Shown here in pieces: positions 21,967 to 31,173 of a stretch of DNA of 64,000 nucleotides. Below the pieces are notes generated by a model. It was not told the origin of the DNA. It ran no database searches and saw nothing but the letters and a program-made list of their open reading frames with translations. The translations under genes were made by a program, and so were the position numbers. Positions within the stretch are counted from its first letter, which is position 1, and each line of letters opens with the position of its first letter. The stretch is from Mycolicibacter virginiensis (GTDB lineage Bacteria; Actinomycetota; Actinomycetes; Mycobacteriales; Mycobacteriaceae): positions 4,402,001 to 4,466,000 of the forward strand of contig NZ_CP092430.2 of NCBI RefSeq assembly GCF_022374935.2. Direction: 5' to 3'.

Positions 21967-22471
21967 ATTTCGCAGCGCTGCCACCTGAAGTCAACTCTGG
22001 CCTGATGTACGCCGGAGCCGGTTCAGGCCCCACCCGCGCCGCCGCCACCGCCTGGAAAACCATGGCAGCCGAACTCGAATCAGCAGCCAACAACTACCGA
22101 ACCATCATCGCCGAACTCACCGACCAAACCTGGCAAGGCCCCTCGGCAACAGCCATGGCCGCCGCCGCCACCCCCTACGCCGCCTGGATGAGCACCACCG
22201 CCACCAAAGCCAGCCACGCCGGCACCCAAGCCGCAGCCGCCGCCACCGCCTACGAAACCGCCTACGCCATGACCGTGCCCCCAGCCGTCATCGCCGCCAA
22301 CCGCACCCAACTGGCCACCCTGATCGCCACCAACTTCCTCGGCACCAACACCACCGCCATCGCCACCACCGAAGCCCACTACAGCGAAATGTGGGCCCAA
22401 GACGCCACCGCCATGCACACCTACGCCACCAACGCCGCAGCAGCCACCCAACTGCCCACCTTCACCGCACC
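20701..22471 (+). repeat. Tandem near-identical PPE 5' halves
   Basis: 20701-21209 and 21963-22471 are about 98% identical (roughly eight differences over 509 bp by eye). The remainder of the two genes is clearly diverged. This indicates recent duplication or gene conversion limited to the N-domain. Confidence 0.92.
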
Positions 22472-23177
22472 GCAGCCCAATACCGCTGCTGGAACCGGCA
22501 CGGTGTCTACCGGTCTGCTGTTCGATATCGTCAGCGCGGTTTTCGAGGTGGGCAGCGTCGGGCCCTTCGGGGCGATCGGCCTGGGCGGCGCGTTCGGCGG
22601 CCTGGCGATGACGCTGGGAGAACTCGCCCTTCCCGAGGGGGCCGAACTGGGGGCGCTGGGTCTGATCGGGGAAACCACGCCCGCCCTGGGCGGTTTCGTC
22701 CCGACCGCCAGCCTGGCGGGAACCGGCACGGCGTGGGCCAGTGTCGGCAAGGCGATACCGGTGGGCGCCATGTCGGTACCGCGGGCCTGGGCGGCGGCCG
22801 TTCCCTCCGCACTGCGCGACGTCACCGGAGTATCAGCTCCATCCGGTAGCGCCTCCGCCACAGCGGGCCCGATGGCGACCGCGGCCAAGCTCCCGTATTC
22901 CCAGATGGCGCTGGCCGGCGCGGCCGGGGGCGCCTTGACTCACCCGGCGGGCAACGAACGCCGTTCTCCACCGGCCACCCAACGCGTTTTCACCGCACCG
23001 CCCAAGCGGGCCGCAGCTCCCGAAGATCCGGATGCCTCGGTAAAGGTCGACAAAGCCGACAAGTCGAAAGCCATCGGTGTTGTCGCCGAACTACGCGCTC
23101 TGGTCGAATTGCGGGATTCAGGCATTCTGACGCCGGAGAAATTCGCCCAGCGGAAGCAACGTCTGCTCGGCGAATGA
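21963..23177 (+). CDS. PPE family protein with SHOCT tail (copy 2)
   Basis: A 404-residue PPE-SVP protein ([10 protein letters not shown]) whose first 170 residues are almost identical to copy 1. The linker differs, and the C-terminus again carries a SHOCT-like segment, [18 protein letters not shown] followed by [15 protein letters not shown] start with a 4-nt overlap (GTGA) on the stop of copy 1, so both are probably made from one transcript and could form a pair. The N-domain helices normally dock onto PE and EspG proteins; neither is encoded nearby. Confidence 0.92.
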   Translation: MNFAALPPEVNSGLMYAGAGSGPTRAAATAWKTMAAELESAANNYRTIIAELTDQTWQGPSATAMAAAATPYAAWMSTTATKASHAGTQAAAAATAYETAYAMTVPPAVIAANRTQLATLIATNFLGTNTTAIATTEAHYSEMWAQDATAMHTYATNAAAATQLPTFTAPQPNTAAGTGTVSTGLLFDIVSAVFEVGSVGPFGAIGLGGAFGGLAMTLGELALPEGAELGALGLIGETTPALGGFVPTASLAGTGTAWASVGKAIPVGAMSVPRAWAAAVPSALRDVTGVSAPSGSASATAGPMATAAKLPYSQMALAGAAGGALTHPAGNERRSPPATQRVFTAPPKRAAAPEDPDASVKVDKADKSKAIGVVAELRALVELRDSGILTPEKFAQRKQRLLGE

Positions 23178-23204
23178 CCCCGACTCGGTGGAAAATGGCG
23201 ACCG

Positions 23205-23969
23205 ATGGCGGGTAACACGGACGGTCAAGCTCCGCGCAAGGCGATCCTCGGACAGCTTCCGCGGATCTATCGCCCGGACGGCTCCCCGATTCGGGTGCTG
23301 CTGGTTGATGACGAGCCGGCGCTGACCAACCTGGTGACCATGGCCCTGCATTACGAGGGGTGGGTGGTCGACGTCGCCCATAACGGACGCGACGCTGTGA
23401 CCAAGTTCCACGGCGGGACGCCGGATCTGCTGGTGCTCGACATCATGCTGCCCGATATCGACGGGCTGCGGATTCTGCAGCGGGTCCGCGAATCCGATCC
23501 CTACACGCCGACACTGTTCCTCACCGCCCGCGACTCGGTGACCGACCGGGTGACCGGACTGACCTCGGGCGCCGACGATTACATGACCAAGCCGTTCAGC
23601 CTGGAGGAGTTGGTGGCCCGGCTGCGGGGGCTGCTGCGCCGGTCGAGTCAGCTGACCCCGCCGATGAACGAGGTCCTCACCGTGGGCGACCTGACGTTGG
23701 ACGGCGCCAGCCGACAGGTCACCCGCGGCGGCACCGCGGTGGCGCTGACCACGACCGAGTTCGAACTGCTGCGCTTTTTGATGCGCAACCAGGGCCGGGC
23801 GTTGGGCCGTGCGGAGATCTTGGATCGGGTCTGGAATTACGACTTTGCCGGGCGGACCAGCATCGTCGACCTCTACATCTCCTACCTGCGTAAGAAGGTC
23901 GACGCCGACCGGGCGCCGATGATCCACACCGTGCGCGGTGTGGGATACATGTGCAAGCCACCCGAATGA
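23205..23969 (+). CDS. OmpR/PhoB-family response regulator
   Basis: A 254-residue DNA-binding response regulator. The receiver domain (about 30-145) has acidic pair DDE, phospho-acceptor Asp in LLVLDIMLPD and the switch lysine in DDYMTKPFSLEEL. The winged-helix effector (about 158-254) includes LTTTEFELLRFL and a C-terminal VDLYISYLRKK with TVRGVGYM. It precedes and overlaps its kinase. Length and architecture recall mycobacterial TrcR, but I cannot assign the orthologue. Confidence 0.93.
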   Translation: MAGNTDGQAPRKAILGQLPRIYRPDGSPIRVLLVDDEPALTNLVTMALHYEGWVVDVAHNGRDAVTKFHGGTPDLLVLDIMLPDIDGLRILQRVRESDPYTPTLFLTARDSVTDRVTGLTSGADDYMTKPFSLEELVARLRGLLRRSSQLTPPMNEVLTVGDLTLDGASRQVTRGGTAVALTTTEFELLRFLMRNQGRALGRAEILDRVWNYDFAGRTSIVDLYISYLRKKVDADRAPMIHTVRGVGYMCKPPE

Positions 23970-25474
23970 CCGCCGCCCCCAAGCCTCCTCGGTGGCGTCC
24001 ACGTGGTCTACGCCGGCAGTTGGTGCTGGGGGTGTCGGCCGTGGTCACCGTGGTGTTCGTGGCGGTGGGTGCGGTGTCGGTGCTGAGCCTGCGCACCTAC
24101 GTCACCGCCACGAGCGACGCCGACCTCTACGAGTCGCTCAACGCCTTCAGCCACTACTTCGCCGACTATCGCCACGTCGACAACGTGGTGGGTCCCGACG
24201 GCCGGTCGAACATCGGCAGGGCCATGCTCGGTTTCAGTGATCAGACCCCGGGAAACGTGCTGGCGGTGCTGCGCGACGGCGTGGTGATCGGGGCGGTGGT
24301 GTTCACCAAGCGGGACCCCTATCCTGCGCCCGCCGACGTGGTGGCCACCATCGCCGAGGGGCGCTGGTCCAGTGGTCCGCCGCAGACGGTGGAGTTGGGC
24401 AGCCTGGGCGCCTATCGGGTGGCTACCCGCGCGGTCGATGACGACGACCTGTTGTTCATCGGCGGCTCGATGCACCTTGCGAACCGCACCGTCGATCGCC
24501 GGATGGCTGCTGCCTCAGCGCTTTACACATTGGCGTTGCTGGTCACTGCGGGGTTGACCATCACCGTGGTCAGCTATGCGCTGCGGCCGCTGCGCCGGGT
24601 CGCGGCGACCGCCGCCTCGGTGGCGGCGATGCCGCTGGCCGAGGGTGACGAGCGCATCACCATCCGGGTGGCCGATGACGACGTCGACCCGGGCAACGAG
24701 GTGGGAATCGTCGCCGGCGCCCTGAATCGATTGTTGGACAACGTCGACAGTGCACTCGCCTATCGCAGTGACGCCGACCGGCGGATGCGACAGTTCATCA
24801 CCGACGCCAGCCACGAGCTACGTACACCGCTGGCGGCCATTCAGGGGTATGCCGAACTGACCCGGCAGGACAGCGCGTCCCTGCCGCCGACCACCGAGTA
24901 CGCGCTGGCCCGCATCGAGTCCGAGGCCCAGCGGATGGCCTCGCTGGTGGAGGAGCTGTTGTTGCTGTCGCGACTCGGCGAAGGCCAGGACCTGCAGCTC
25001 GAAGAGGTCGACCTGGCTGACCTGGTGCTCGATGCGGTCAACGACGCGGCCGCCGCCGCACCGGCTCACCACTGGATCAAAGACCTGCCCGATGCCCCGG
25101 TGTGGGTTCGCGGCGATCGCGCGCGGCTGCACCAGGTCGTCACCAACCTGTTGAAGAACGCCTGGGTGCACACCCCGCCCGGGGTGACGGTGACGACGGC
25201 CATCACCGCGGGTGGGCCGGCCGCGGAGTTGACGGTGGCCAACGACGGCCCCGGTATCGACGCCGAGTTGGTACCGCATCTTTTCGAGCGGTTCGTCCGG
25301 GCGGATAAGGCCCGCTCGGGTGAATTGGGCAGCACCGGACTGGGGTTGGCGATCGTCTCCTCTATCGTCGGCGCGCATCGTGGCTCGGTGAGTGTGGAGT
25401 CGACCGAGGGCTGGACGGTGTTTCGGGTGCGGCTGCCGCTGGTGGATCCGGCGCTAGGCGGATCGGGCTCCTGA
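23966..25474 (+). CDS. Sensor histidine kinase
   Basis: A 502-residue membrane kinase paired with the upstream regulator (ATGA overlap fixes the start at 23966). Two transmembrane helices (about 18-40 and 185-205) bracket an extracytoplasmic sensor of about 145 residues, followed by HAMP. The H-box DASHELRTPLAAIQGYAEL holds the phospho-accepting His. ATP-binding motifs are NLLKNAWVHTP (N), DGPGIDAELV (G1), FERFVRAD (F) and GSTGLGLAIV (G2). The sensed signal is unknown. Its 3' end overlaps the convergent TQXA-domain gene by 21 bp. Confidence 0.94.
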   Translation: MTAAPKPPRWRPRGLRRQLVLGVSAVVTVVFVAVGAVSVLSLRTYVTATSDADLYESLNAFSHYFADYRHVDNVVGPDGRSNIGRAMLGFSDQTPGNVLAVLRDGVVIGAVVFTKRDPYPAPADVVATIAEGRWSSGPPQTVELGSLGAYRVATRAVDDDDLLFIGGSMHLANRTVDRRMAAASALYTLALLVTAGLTITVVSYALRPLRRVAATAASVAAMPLAEGDERITIRVADDDVDPGNEVGIVAGALNRLLDNVDSALAYRSDADRRMRQFITDASHELRTPLAAIQGYAELTRQDSASLPPTTEYALARIESEAQRMASLVEELLLLSRLGEGQDLQLEEVDLADLVLDAVNDAAAAAPAHHWIKDLPDAPVWVRGDRARLHQVVTNLLKNAWVHTPPGVTVTTAITAGGPAAELTVANDGPGIDAELVPHLFERFVRADKARSGELGSTGLGLAIVSSIVGAHRGSVSVESTEGWTVFRVRLPLVDPALGGSGS

Positions 25475-26752
25475 CCGCGGTCGCCGGGACCGGTGCGGCA
25501 ATGCCCGCCGCTGCGACCAAGAGAGGTCGAAGTCGACGACCAGCGCGGCCGCAACCGCCAGCGCCACCGGGGTGAACGTCTGCGAGTCCTGTTCTGCGGC
25601 AAGGCCGGTGAGGACCCGGCCGCCGTAGCCGTCTTCGGTACCGGGCACCGTGACGCGCACTCGGGCCGACACCGCGCCCGGGTACGGACGCAGGTAGAAC
25701 ACGCTGCCCGGCTGCACCGGGCCGGCTAGCTCGTTGCCGTCGGCGTCCAGCAGCTCCGCGCCCTCGACGCTCAGCGCGGCGGAATCTGCGACGGACAGGC
25801 GCAGCGGCCCCACCAGACCGTCGGCCATGGTGGCGGCCGAAACGTTCAGTCCGGGTGCGGTGGTGCGCGCCCGGGCCGCGCCGGCCAGCAGGTAGCGGTA
25901 GAGGGCCACGATGCGGTCTGCATTGCGATAGGTGCTGGTGCCGTTGAGCCAGAAGTCGACGTCGCCGAGGGTGGCTGCCGCCCCGGGATCGGCCACCGAC
26001 AGGCGGTAGAACCGGTGTCCGCCGACGGTGGCACCCACGCCGAGTGCCTTGCGATGCGCGCCGGCGGACTTGACGGCCAGCCGCGACGAGGGCACCTCCC
26101 GCCAGCTACGGCCGTCGTCGGACTTGTGCAGGGTCACCGTCACCGGCTCCGAGGCCACCAATTCCAGGGTGTAGCCGCCCAACTCAAGAGCCTCTTCGAA
26201 CTCGACGGTCACCCCGTCGGCGTCGCGCAGCACCCGGACCGGCTCGGTGCGGGCGCGGGTGTCCAGCTCCAAACCGTTGGTCAACCGCCAGATCGCGGCC
26301 TGGGTGGCGGCTATCGCCTCGTGCTCGGTGATGTTGCCGCGGCCCAGCTGGTGGCCGGCCTCCCGCAGCCGACGGCTCAACTCGACGGTGGACAGCCGCG
26401 GGACCGAGTTGCGCAGGATCCAGTCGACCTGAACTTCGCGGGGGTCACGGGCGCCGGCACGCAGGTTCGGAACCGCCGACCAGGTGTCGATCCGGTATGC
26501 CGATGGCCGGGTCGGCGCGATGCCGTGGAAATCCAGCGAATAGGCCGCGATGCCGGGATTCAGGCGAATCAGATCGGTGCGTGCGCTGGTGCCGTCGGTG
26601 AAGACGATCCGGTCGACGGTGTGCGAATAGGTGCCGCCGTGATAGCGGGTCATTCGGTCGATGTCGACGGCGGGGCGGGGTTGCACCCGGCGGCGAACGG
26701 TCACCGTCGGTTCGGTGTCGAGAAAAGGAAAAACGGAGGTTGAAACGGTCAT
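25454..26752 (-). CDS. TQXA (thioester-type) domain protein lacking cysteine
   Basis: A 432-residue protein. Residues about 40-165 match the TQXA/thioester domain pattern, ending in ITEHEAIAATQAAIWRLTNG with TQAA at 150-153. In classical domains a Cys in a YC-type motif bonds to this Gln and forms a surface thioester for host attachment. Here the position reads AAYSLDFHG (Ser72), and no cysteine occurs anywhere in the protein, so a thioester is impossible. There is no signal peptide and no LPXTG; the end is a short hydrophobic stretch plus an Arg-rich tail. Divergent from the encapsulin operon, so the two may share regulation. Function unknown. Confidence 0.8.
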   Translation of the reverse strand: MTVSTSVFPFLDTEPTVTVRRRVQPRPAVDIDRMTRYHGGTYSHTVDRIVFTDGTSARTDLIRLNPGIAAYSLDFHGIAPTRPSAYRIDTWSAVPNLRAGARDPREVQVDWILRNSVPRLSTVELSRRLREAGHQLGRGNITEHEAIAATQAAIWRLTNGLELDTRARTEPVRVLRDADGVTVEFEEALELGGYTLELVASEPVTVTLHKSDDGRSWREVPSSRLAVKSAGAHRKALGVGATVGGHRFYRLSVADPGAAATLGDVDFWLNGTSTYRNADRIVALYRYLLAGAARARTTAPGLNVSAATMADGLVGPLRLSVADSAALSVEGAELLDADGNELAGPVQPGSVFYLRPYPGAVSARVRVTVPGTEDGYGGRVLTGLAAEQDSQTFTPVALAVAAALVVDFDLSWSQRRALPHRSRRPRSGARSA

Positions 26753-27040
26753 GCCGAGTCGACTTTCTGGTCTGAAGCGCGCACGGCAGCATCTCGCCGA
26801 GAAAAGGGGGCGGGCTGCGACGCTAAGGAATCAGGGCGTCAGAGAATCAACAACAACAACACGCGGCAAGGCGGCACAAAGCGTGCGGCTGTGGCAGCGT
26901 GATGTTCGACATACACATACCCTACGACATGTACCGCAGCGGCGCGAACTGCGAGGGATTCAATTCGCCCTGAGCGCAACTGGTGGGCAAACCCGGACCA
27001 TGGTCCATGATTGGCGCCGTCACTCATCAGGAGGAAAGCA
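26753..27040. promoter_or_regulatory. Divergent control region, TQXA gene and encapsulin operon
   Basis: This 288-bp gap must carry promoters for both directions. AGGAGGA at 27029-27035 is the encapsulin ribosome site. The middle holds an A-rich patch (AATCAACAACAACAACACG) and TA-rich stretches near 26915-26935 that could supply -10 elements. An ATG-initiated frame at 26751-27044 exists, but it overlaps the ribosome site and looks non-coding. I see no clear operator. Confidence 0.45.
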
Positions 27041-27964
27041 ATGACGTCCGCTCAGAACGAATCTCAGGCGCTCGGGGACCTCGCCGCACGGCAACTCGCG
27101 AATGCGACCAAGACGGTCCCGCAACTGGCCACCATCACGCCGCGCTGGTTGCTGCACCTGTTGAACTGGGTCCCGGTCGAAGCCGGTATCTACCGGGTCA
27201 ACCGGGTGGTCAATCCCGGCCAGGTCGCCATCCATGCCGAGCAGGGCGCCGGTTCGACCGAACCGCTGCCGCAGACGTTCGTGGACTACGAGACCAGCCC
27301 GCGGGAGTACACCCTGCGGTCGATCTCCACCCTGCTTGATGTGCACACCCGGGTCTCCGACCTGTACTCCAGCCCGCACGACCAGGTCGCACAGCAACTG
27401 CGCCTCACCATCGAGACCATCAAGGAACGCCAGGAGTACGAGCTGGTCAACAACCCGGAATACGGGCTGTTGGCGCAGGTCACGCCGGAGCAGACCATCT
27501 CCACCCTGACCGGCCCGCCTACCCCCGACGACTTGGACTCGCTGATCACCAAGGTGTGGAAGACCCCCGGGTTCTTCCTGACCCACCCGTTGGGAGTGGC
27601 CGCCTTCGGCCGTGAGGCCACCCGCCGCGGTGTACCGCCGGTGGTGGTGAACCTGTTCGGCGCCCAATTCATCACCTGGCGCGGCATCCCGATCGTGCCC
27701 AGCGACAAGGTGCCGGTGGAGGACTCCAAGACCAAGATCCTGCTGGTACGCACCGGCGAGGAGCGTCAGGGCGTCGTCGGACTGTTCCAGCCCGGCCTGG
27801 TCGGCGAGCAGGCGCCGGGCCTGTCGGTCCGGTTCACCGGCATCAACCGCTCGGCGATCGCGTCCTACCTGGTCACGCTGTACAACTCGCTGGCCGTGCT
27901 CACCGACGATGCGCTCGCCGTGCTCGACGACGTCTCGGTGGACCGTTTCCATGAGTACAAGTGA
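27041..27964 (+). CDS. Family 2A encapsulin shell protein (SrpI / MMP-I-like)
   Basis: A 307-residue shell protein of the HK97-fold family 2A encapsulins, the group containing cyanobacterial SrpI and the mycobacterial major membrane protein I. Recognised from the conserved N-arm (NATKTVPQLATITPRWLL then LLNWVPVEAGIYRVNRVV) and from VVNLFGAQFITWRGIPIVPSDK. Subunits form an icosahedral protein compartment in the cytosol that packages a cysteine desulfurase, encoded next. ATG at 27041 with strong AGGAGG. The last 14 nt overlap the desulfurase start, so shell and cargo are coupled. Confidence 0.93.
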   Translation: MTSAQNESQALGDLAARQLANATKTVPQLATITPRWLLHLLNWVPVEAGIYRVNRVVNPGQVAIHAEQGAGSTEPLPQTFVDYETSPREYTLRSISTLLDVHTRVSDLYSSPHDQVAQQLRLTIETIKERQEYELVNNPEYGLLAQVTPEQTISTLTGPPTPDDLDSLITKVWKTPGFFLTHPLGVAAFGREATRRGVPPVVVNLFGAQFITWRGIPIVPSDKVPVEDSKTKILLVRTGEERQGVVGLFQPGLVGEQAPGLSVRFTGINRSAIASYLVTLYNSLAVLTDDALAVLDDVSVDRFHEYK

Positions 27965-29603
27965 CCCCAGGCCGGTAAACCCACCGGTCAGCGCCGCTGA
28001 GCTGGAGGTACTGGCCAATCAGCTGTATGCCGCCCGGCCTGGTCCGGACTCGCCGCCGCAGACCACCGCGGTGGCACCCCGGGGCGGCGTACCCGACCCT
28101 TCCGGGTTATTGCCGCCGGGGCTAGCCGACCTGTCGGTGTTCGCGGTGCCGAGCGGCATCGTGCCGACCGTGCCCGGGGTGCTGGCCGGTTCGCCGGCCG
28201 GTGCGGTCCCGGTCGCGCCTCGTGGATCGGCGCCCGGCTGGCCTGGGGGCGTCCCGGCGGTTCCGCAGCTGGATTGGCACGGCTCCCCCACGCCGGCCGC
28301 CGGTGGCGACGAAGCGAACTACGCCTTCTTGTCGCATCGGGTGCCGGCCGCCGAACCGGCTCCGGCGGTGCCGGACTCGCACGAGATCTTCGACGTCAAC
28401 GCGGTGCGCGCTGACTTTCCGATCCTGCGCGAGACCGTCAACGGTAAGCCGTTGATCTGGTTCGACAACGCCGCGACCACACAGAAGCCGCTGGCCGTCA
28501 TCGACCGGCTGTCGCACTTCTACGCCCACGAGAACTCCAATATTCACCGTGCCGCACACGAACTCGCGGCCCGCGCCACCGACGCCTACGAGGACGCCCG
28601 CGACACCGTGCGGCGATTCCTGGGCGCACCGCGCAGTGAGGACATCGTCTTCGTGCGCGGCACCACGGAGGCGATCAACCTGGTGGCATACGCCTGGGGC
28701 GGCAAGAATCTGCGCGCCGGCGATGAGATCGTCATCACCCACCTCGAGCACCACGCGAATATTGTTCCGTGGCAATTGATCTCGAAGAAGACCGGGGCGA
28801 TTTTGAAGGTGGCCCCGGTAGACGAGGCGGGCAACCTGCTGCTGGGCGAATTCGAGGACCTGCTGGGCCCGCGAACCAAACTGGTTGCCGCCACACATGT
28901 CTCCAACGCGCTGGGCACCGTCACCCCGGTGCACGACATCGTCGAGCTCGCCCACCGCTACGGCGCTCGGGTGCTGATCGACGGGGCACAGTCGATCCCC
29001 CACATCCCGATCGACGTGCAATCGCTGGGCGCGGACTTCTTCGCGTTCTCCGGACACAAGATCTTCGGTCCCACCGGGATCGGAGTGCTCTACGGCACCG
29101 CCGAGGCGCTGGCCGAGACGCCGCCGTGGCAGGGTGGAGGCAACATGATTGCCGACGTCACCCTGGAGCGCTCGCTCTACCAGGAACCGCCCAACAAGTT
29201 TGAGGCGGGCACTGGCAACATCGCCGATGCGGTCGGCCTGGGCGAAGCCCTGCGCTATGTGGAACGAGTGGGCATCGAACGCATCGCCGCCTACGAGCAC
29301 GCCCTACTCGAATACGCCACACCGCGCCTGGCCGATATTCCCGGGGTGCGGCTCGTCGGCACCGCCGACGAGAAGGCCAGTGTGTTGTCGTTCGTGCTGG
29401 CCGGCCACGAGCCGTTGGAAGTGGGCAAGGCACTGAACTCCGAGGGCATCGCGGTGCGCGCCGGTCACCACTGCGCGCAGCCGATCCTGCGCCGCTACGG
29501 CCTGGAGGCCACCGTGCGGCCGTCGTTCGCGTTCTACAACACTTTCGAAGAGATCGACATCTTCATCAAGGCCGTACGGCGCATTGCCGAAGGGAGCGCG
29601 TAG
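27951..29603 (+). CDS. Encapsulated SufS-like cysteine desulfurase with N-terminal targeting region
   Basis: A 550-residue PLP enzyme that converts cysteine to alanine plus enzyme-bound persulfide. Residues 1-145 are a Pro/Gly/Ala-rich, apparently disordered extension holding a few hydrophobic patches ([35 protein letters not shown]). Such extensions load the enzyme into family 2A encapsulins. The catalytic part begins at [13 protein letters not shown]. It has the PLP lysine in [10 protein letters not shown] (about residue 368) and the persulfide Cys in RAGHHCAQP (about 507). Probably stores or channels sulfur inside the shell. Start overlaps the encapsulin gene by 14 nt. Confidence 0.93.
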   Translation: MSTSDPRPVNPPVSAAELEVLANQLYAARPGPDSPPQTTAVAPRGGVPDPSGLLPPGLADLSVFAVPSGIVPTVPGVLAGSPAGAVPVAPRGSAPGWPGGVPAVPQLDWHGSPTPAAGGDEANYAFLSHRVPAAEPAPAVPDSHEIFDVNAVRADFPILRETVNGKPLIWFDNAATTQKPLAVIDRLSHFYAHENSNIHRAAHELAARATDAYEDARDTVRRFLGAPRSEDIVFVRGTTEAINLVAYAWGGKNLRAGDEIVITHLEHHANIVPWQLISKKTGAILKVAPVDEAGNLLLGEFEDLLGPRTKLVAATHVSNALGTVTPVHDIVELAHRYGARVLIDGAQSIPHIPIDVQSLGADFFAFSGHKIFGPTGIGVLYGTAEALAETPPWQGGGNMIADVTLERSLYQEPPNKFEAGTGNIADAVGLGEALRYVERVGIERIAAYEHALLEYATPRLADIPGVRLVGTADEKASVLSFVLAGHEPLEVGKALNSEGIAVRAGHHCAQPILRRYGLEATVRPSFAFYNTFEEIDIFIKAVRRIAEGSA

Positions 29604-29637
29604 CACCTATGGCGGCCTTGGCAGGAAAGGGCATTTG

Positions 29638-30573
29638 ATGGGCAGGATCTACGACAACGTCACCGAGCTGATCGGCCATACGCCGCTGGTGCGGCTCAAC
29701 CGGCTGACCGAGGGACTGGGCGCTCAAGTGGCGGCCAAACTCGAGTTCTACAACCCAGCCAACAGCGTCAAGGACCGCATCGGTGTCGCGATCATCGACG
29801 CCGCTGAGCAGTCCGGCCAGCTGCGCCCCGGGGGCACCATCGTCGAGGCCACCAGCGGCAACACCGGCATCGCCCTGGCGATGGTCGGCGCCGCCCGCGG
29901 CTACAAGGTGATCCTGACCATGCCGGACACCATGTCCACCGAGCGCCGGGTGATGCTGCGCGCCTACGGCGCCGAGATCGTGCTGACGCCCGGCTCCGAG
30001 GGCATGGCCGGCGCCGTGGCCAAGGCCAAGCAGATCGTCGCCGACACCCACAACGCCCTGTCCGCCGACCAATTCGCCAACCCGGCCAATCCGGCCATCC
30101 ACGAACGGACGACCGGCGAAGAGATCTGGAAAGACACCGATGGCGCTGTCGACATCTTCGTCGCCGGCATCGGCACCGGAGGCACGCTGACCGGTGTCTC
30201 GCACACCCTCAAGGCCCACAAGCCCGAGGTTCAGATCGTCGGCGTGGAGCCCAAGGACTCGGCGATCCTGCACGGCGCCGACCCCGGCCCGCACAAGATT
30301 CAGGGTCTGGGCGCCAACTTCGTCCCCGAGGTGCTCGACCGCGACTGTTATGACGAGATCATCGACGCGCAGTTCGACGACGCCATCCGGGTGGCTCGCG
30401 CGCTGGGCACCGAGGAGGGGATCCTCGGCGGGATTTCGGCCGGCGCCAACGTGTGGGCCGCCCTCGAACTGGCCAAGCGCCCGGAGAACGCCGGAAAGCT
30501 GATCGTGGTGGTGGTTCCCGACTTCGGCGAGCGCTACATCTCGACGCCGCTGTTCGAACACATTCGCCAGTGA
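29638..30573 (+). CDS. cysK: Cysteine synthase (O-acetylserine sulfhydrylase)
   Basis: A 311-residue PLP enzyme making cysteine from O-acetylserine and sulfide. The PLP lysine lies in [11 protein letters not shown], the substrate loop is TSGNTGI, and the phosphate-binding glycine loop is GTGGTLTG. Follows the desulfurase by 34 bp, and its stop overlaps cysE by 4 nt. The enzyme therefore makes the substrate consumed by the encapsulated desulfurase. Resembles M. tuberculosis CysK1, which is likewise followed by cysE. Confidence 0.95.
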   Translation: MGRIYDNVTELIGHTPLVRLNRLTEGLGAQVAAKLEFYNPANSVKDRIGVAIIDAAEQSGQLRPGGTIVEATSGNTGIALAMVGAARGYKVILTMPDTMSTERRVMLRAYGAEIVLTPGSEGMAGAVAKAKQIVADTHNALSADQFANPANPAIHERTTGEEIWKDTDGAVDIFVAGIGTGGTLTGVSHTLKAHKPEVQIVGVEPKDSAILHGADPGPHKIQGLGANFVPEVLDRDCYDEIIDAQFDDAIRVARALGTEEGILGGISAGANVWAALELAKRPENAGKLIVVVVPDFGERYISTPLFEHIRQ

Positions 30574-31166
30574 GCGCACTCATGAGCATGTGGGCGGCGC
30601 TGCGCGAGGACCTGCGCAACGCGCGCGAGCATGACCCGGCCGCACGCGGGGATTTCGAGAACGCCCTGGTCTATTCGGGCCTGCACGCGATCTGGTCATA
30701 TCGGCTCGCGCACCGGCTGTGGGCCAAGCCGGCGCTGCGCGGGGTGGCCCGCGTGCTGGCTCAAGCCACCCGATTCGCCACCGGTATCGAGATCCACCCC
30801 GGCGCGACGATCGGGCGGCGCTTCTTCATCGACCACGGCCTGGGCGTGGTGATCGGCGAGACCACCGAGATCGGCGATGACGTCATGGTCTATCACGGTG
30901 TCACCCTCGGCGGGCGCTCGCTGAGTCACGGCAAGCGCCACCCGACCATCGGCAACGGCGTCACGGTGGGCGCCGGCGCGAAGGTGCTCGGTCCGATCAC
31001 CATCGGAGACGGCAGCGCTATCGGCGCGAACGCCGTTGTCACCCAGGATGTTCCGGCGGATTGCATCGCCACCGGGATCCCGGCTGCGGTGCGTCATCGC
31101 ACCGAGAAGCAGCGCGAGCCGCTGGTGGACCCGACCAGTTACATCGACCCGGCGATGTACATCTAA
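30570..31166 (+). CDS. cysE: Serine O-acetyltransferase
   Basis: A 198-residue left-handed beta-helix acetyltransferase that converts serine and acetyl-CoA into O-acetylserine. Hexapeptide repeats run from [17 protein letters not shown] through HGVTLGG and IGANAVV, with the catalytic His in [11 protein letters not shown]. The GTG at 30570 overlaps the cysK stop (GTGA). Together with cysK it forms the classic cysteine synthase pair, here fused into the encapsulin operon. Converges on the methyltransferase gene. Confidence 0.95.
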   Translation: MSALMSMWAALREDLRNAREHDPAARGDFENALVYSGLHAIWSYRLAHRLWAKPALRGVARVLAQATRFATGIEIHPGATIGRRFFIDHGLGVVIGETTEIGDDVMVYHGVTLGGRSLSHGKRHPTIGNGVTVGAGAKVLGPITIGDGSAIGANAVVTQDVPADCIATGIPAAVRHRTEKQREPLVDPTSYIDPAMYI

Positions 31167-31173
31167 AGACAGT

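Noticed and set aside
26839..27027. 62-aa minus-strand frame in the same gap
   Set aside because: No ribosome site, no family resemblance, and it lies within the expected promoter region.
26751..27044. Possible small gene in the TQXA-encapsulin gap
   Set aside because: Overlaps the encapsulin ribosome site, has a biased Arg/Gln/Thr composition and no ribosome site of its own.
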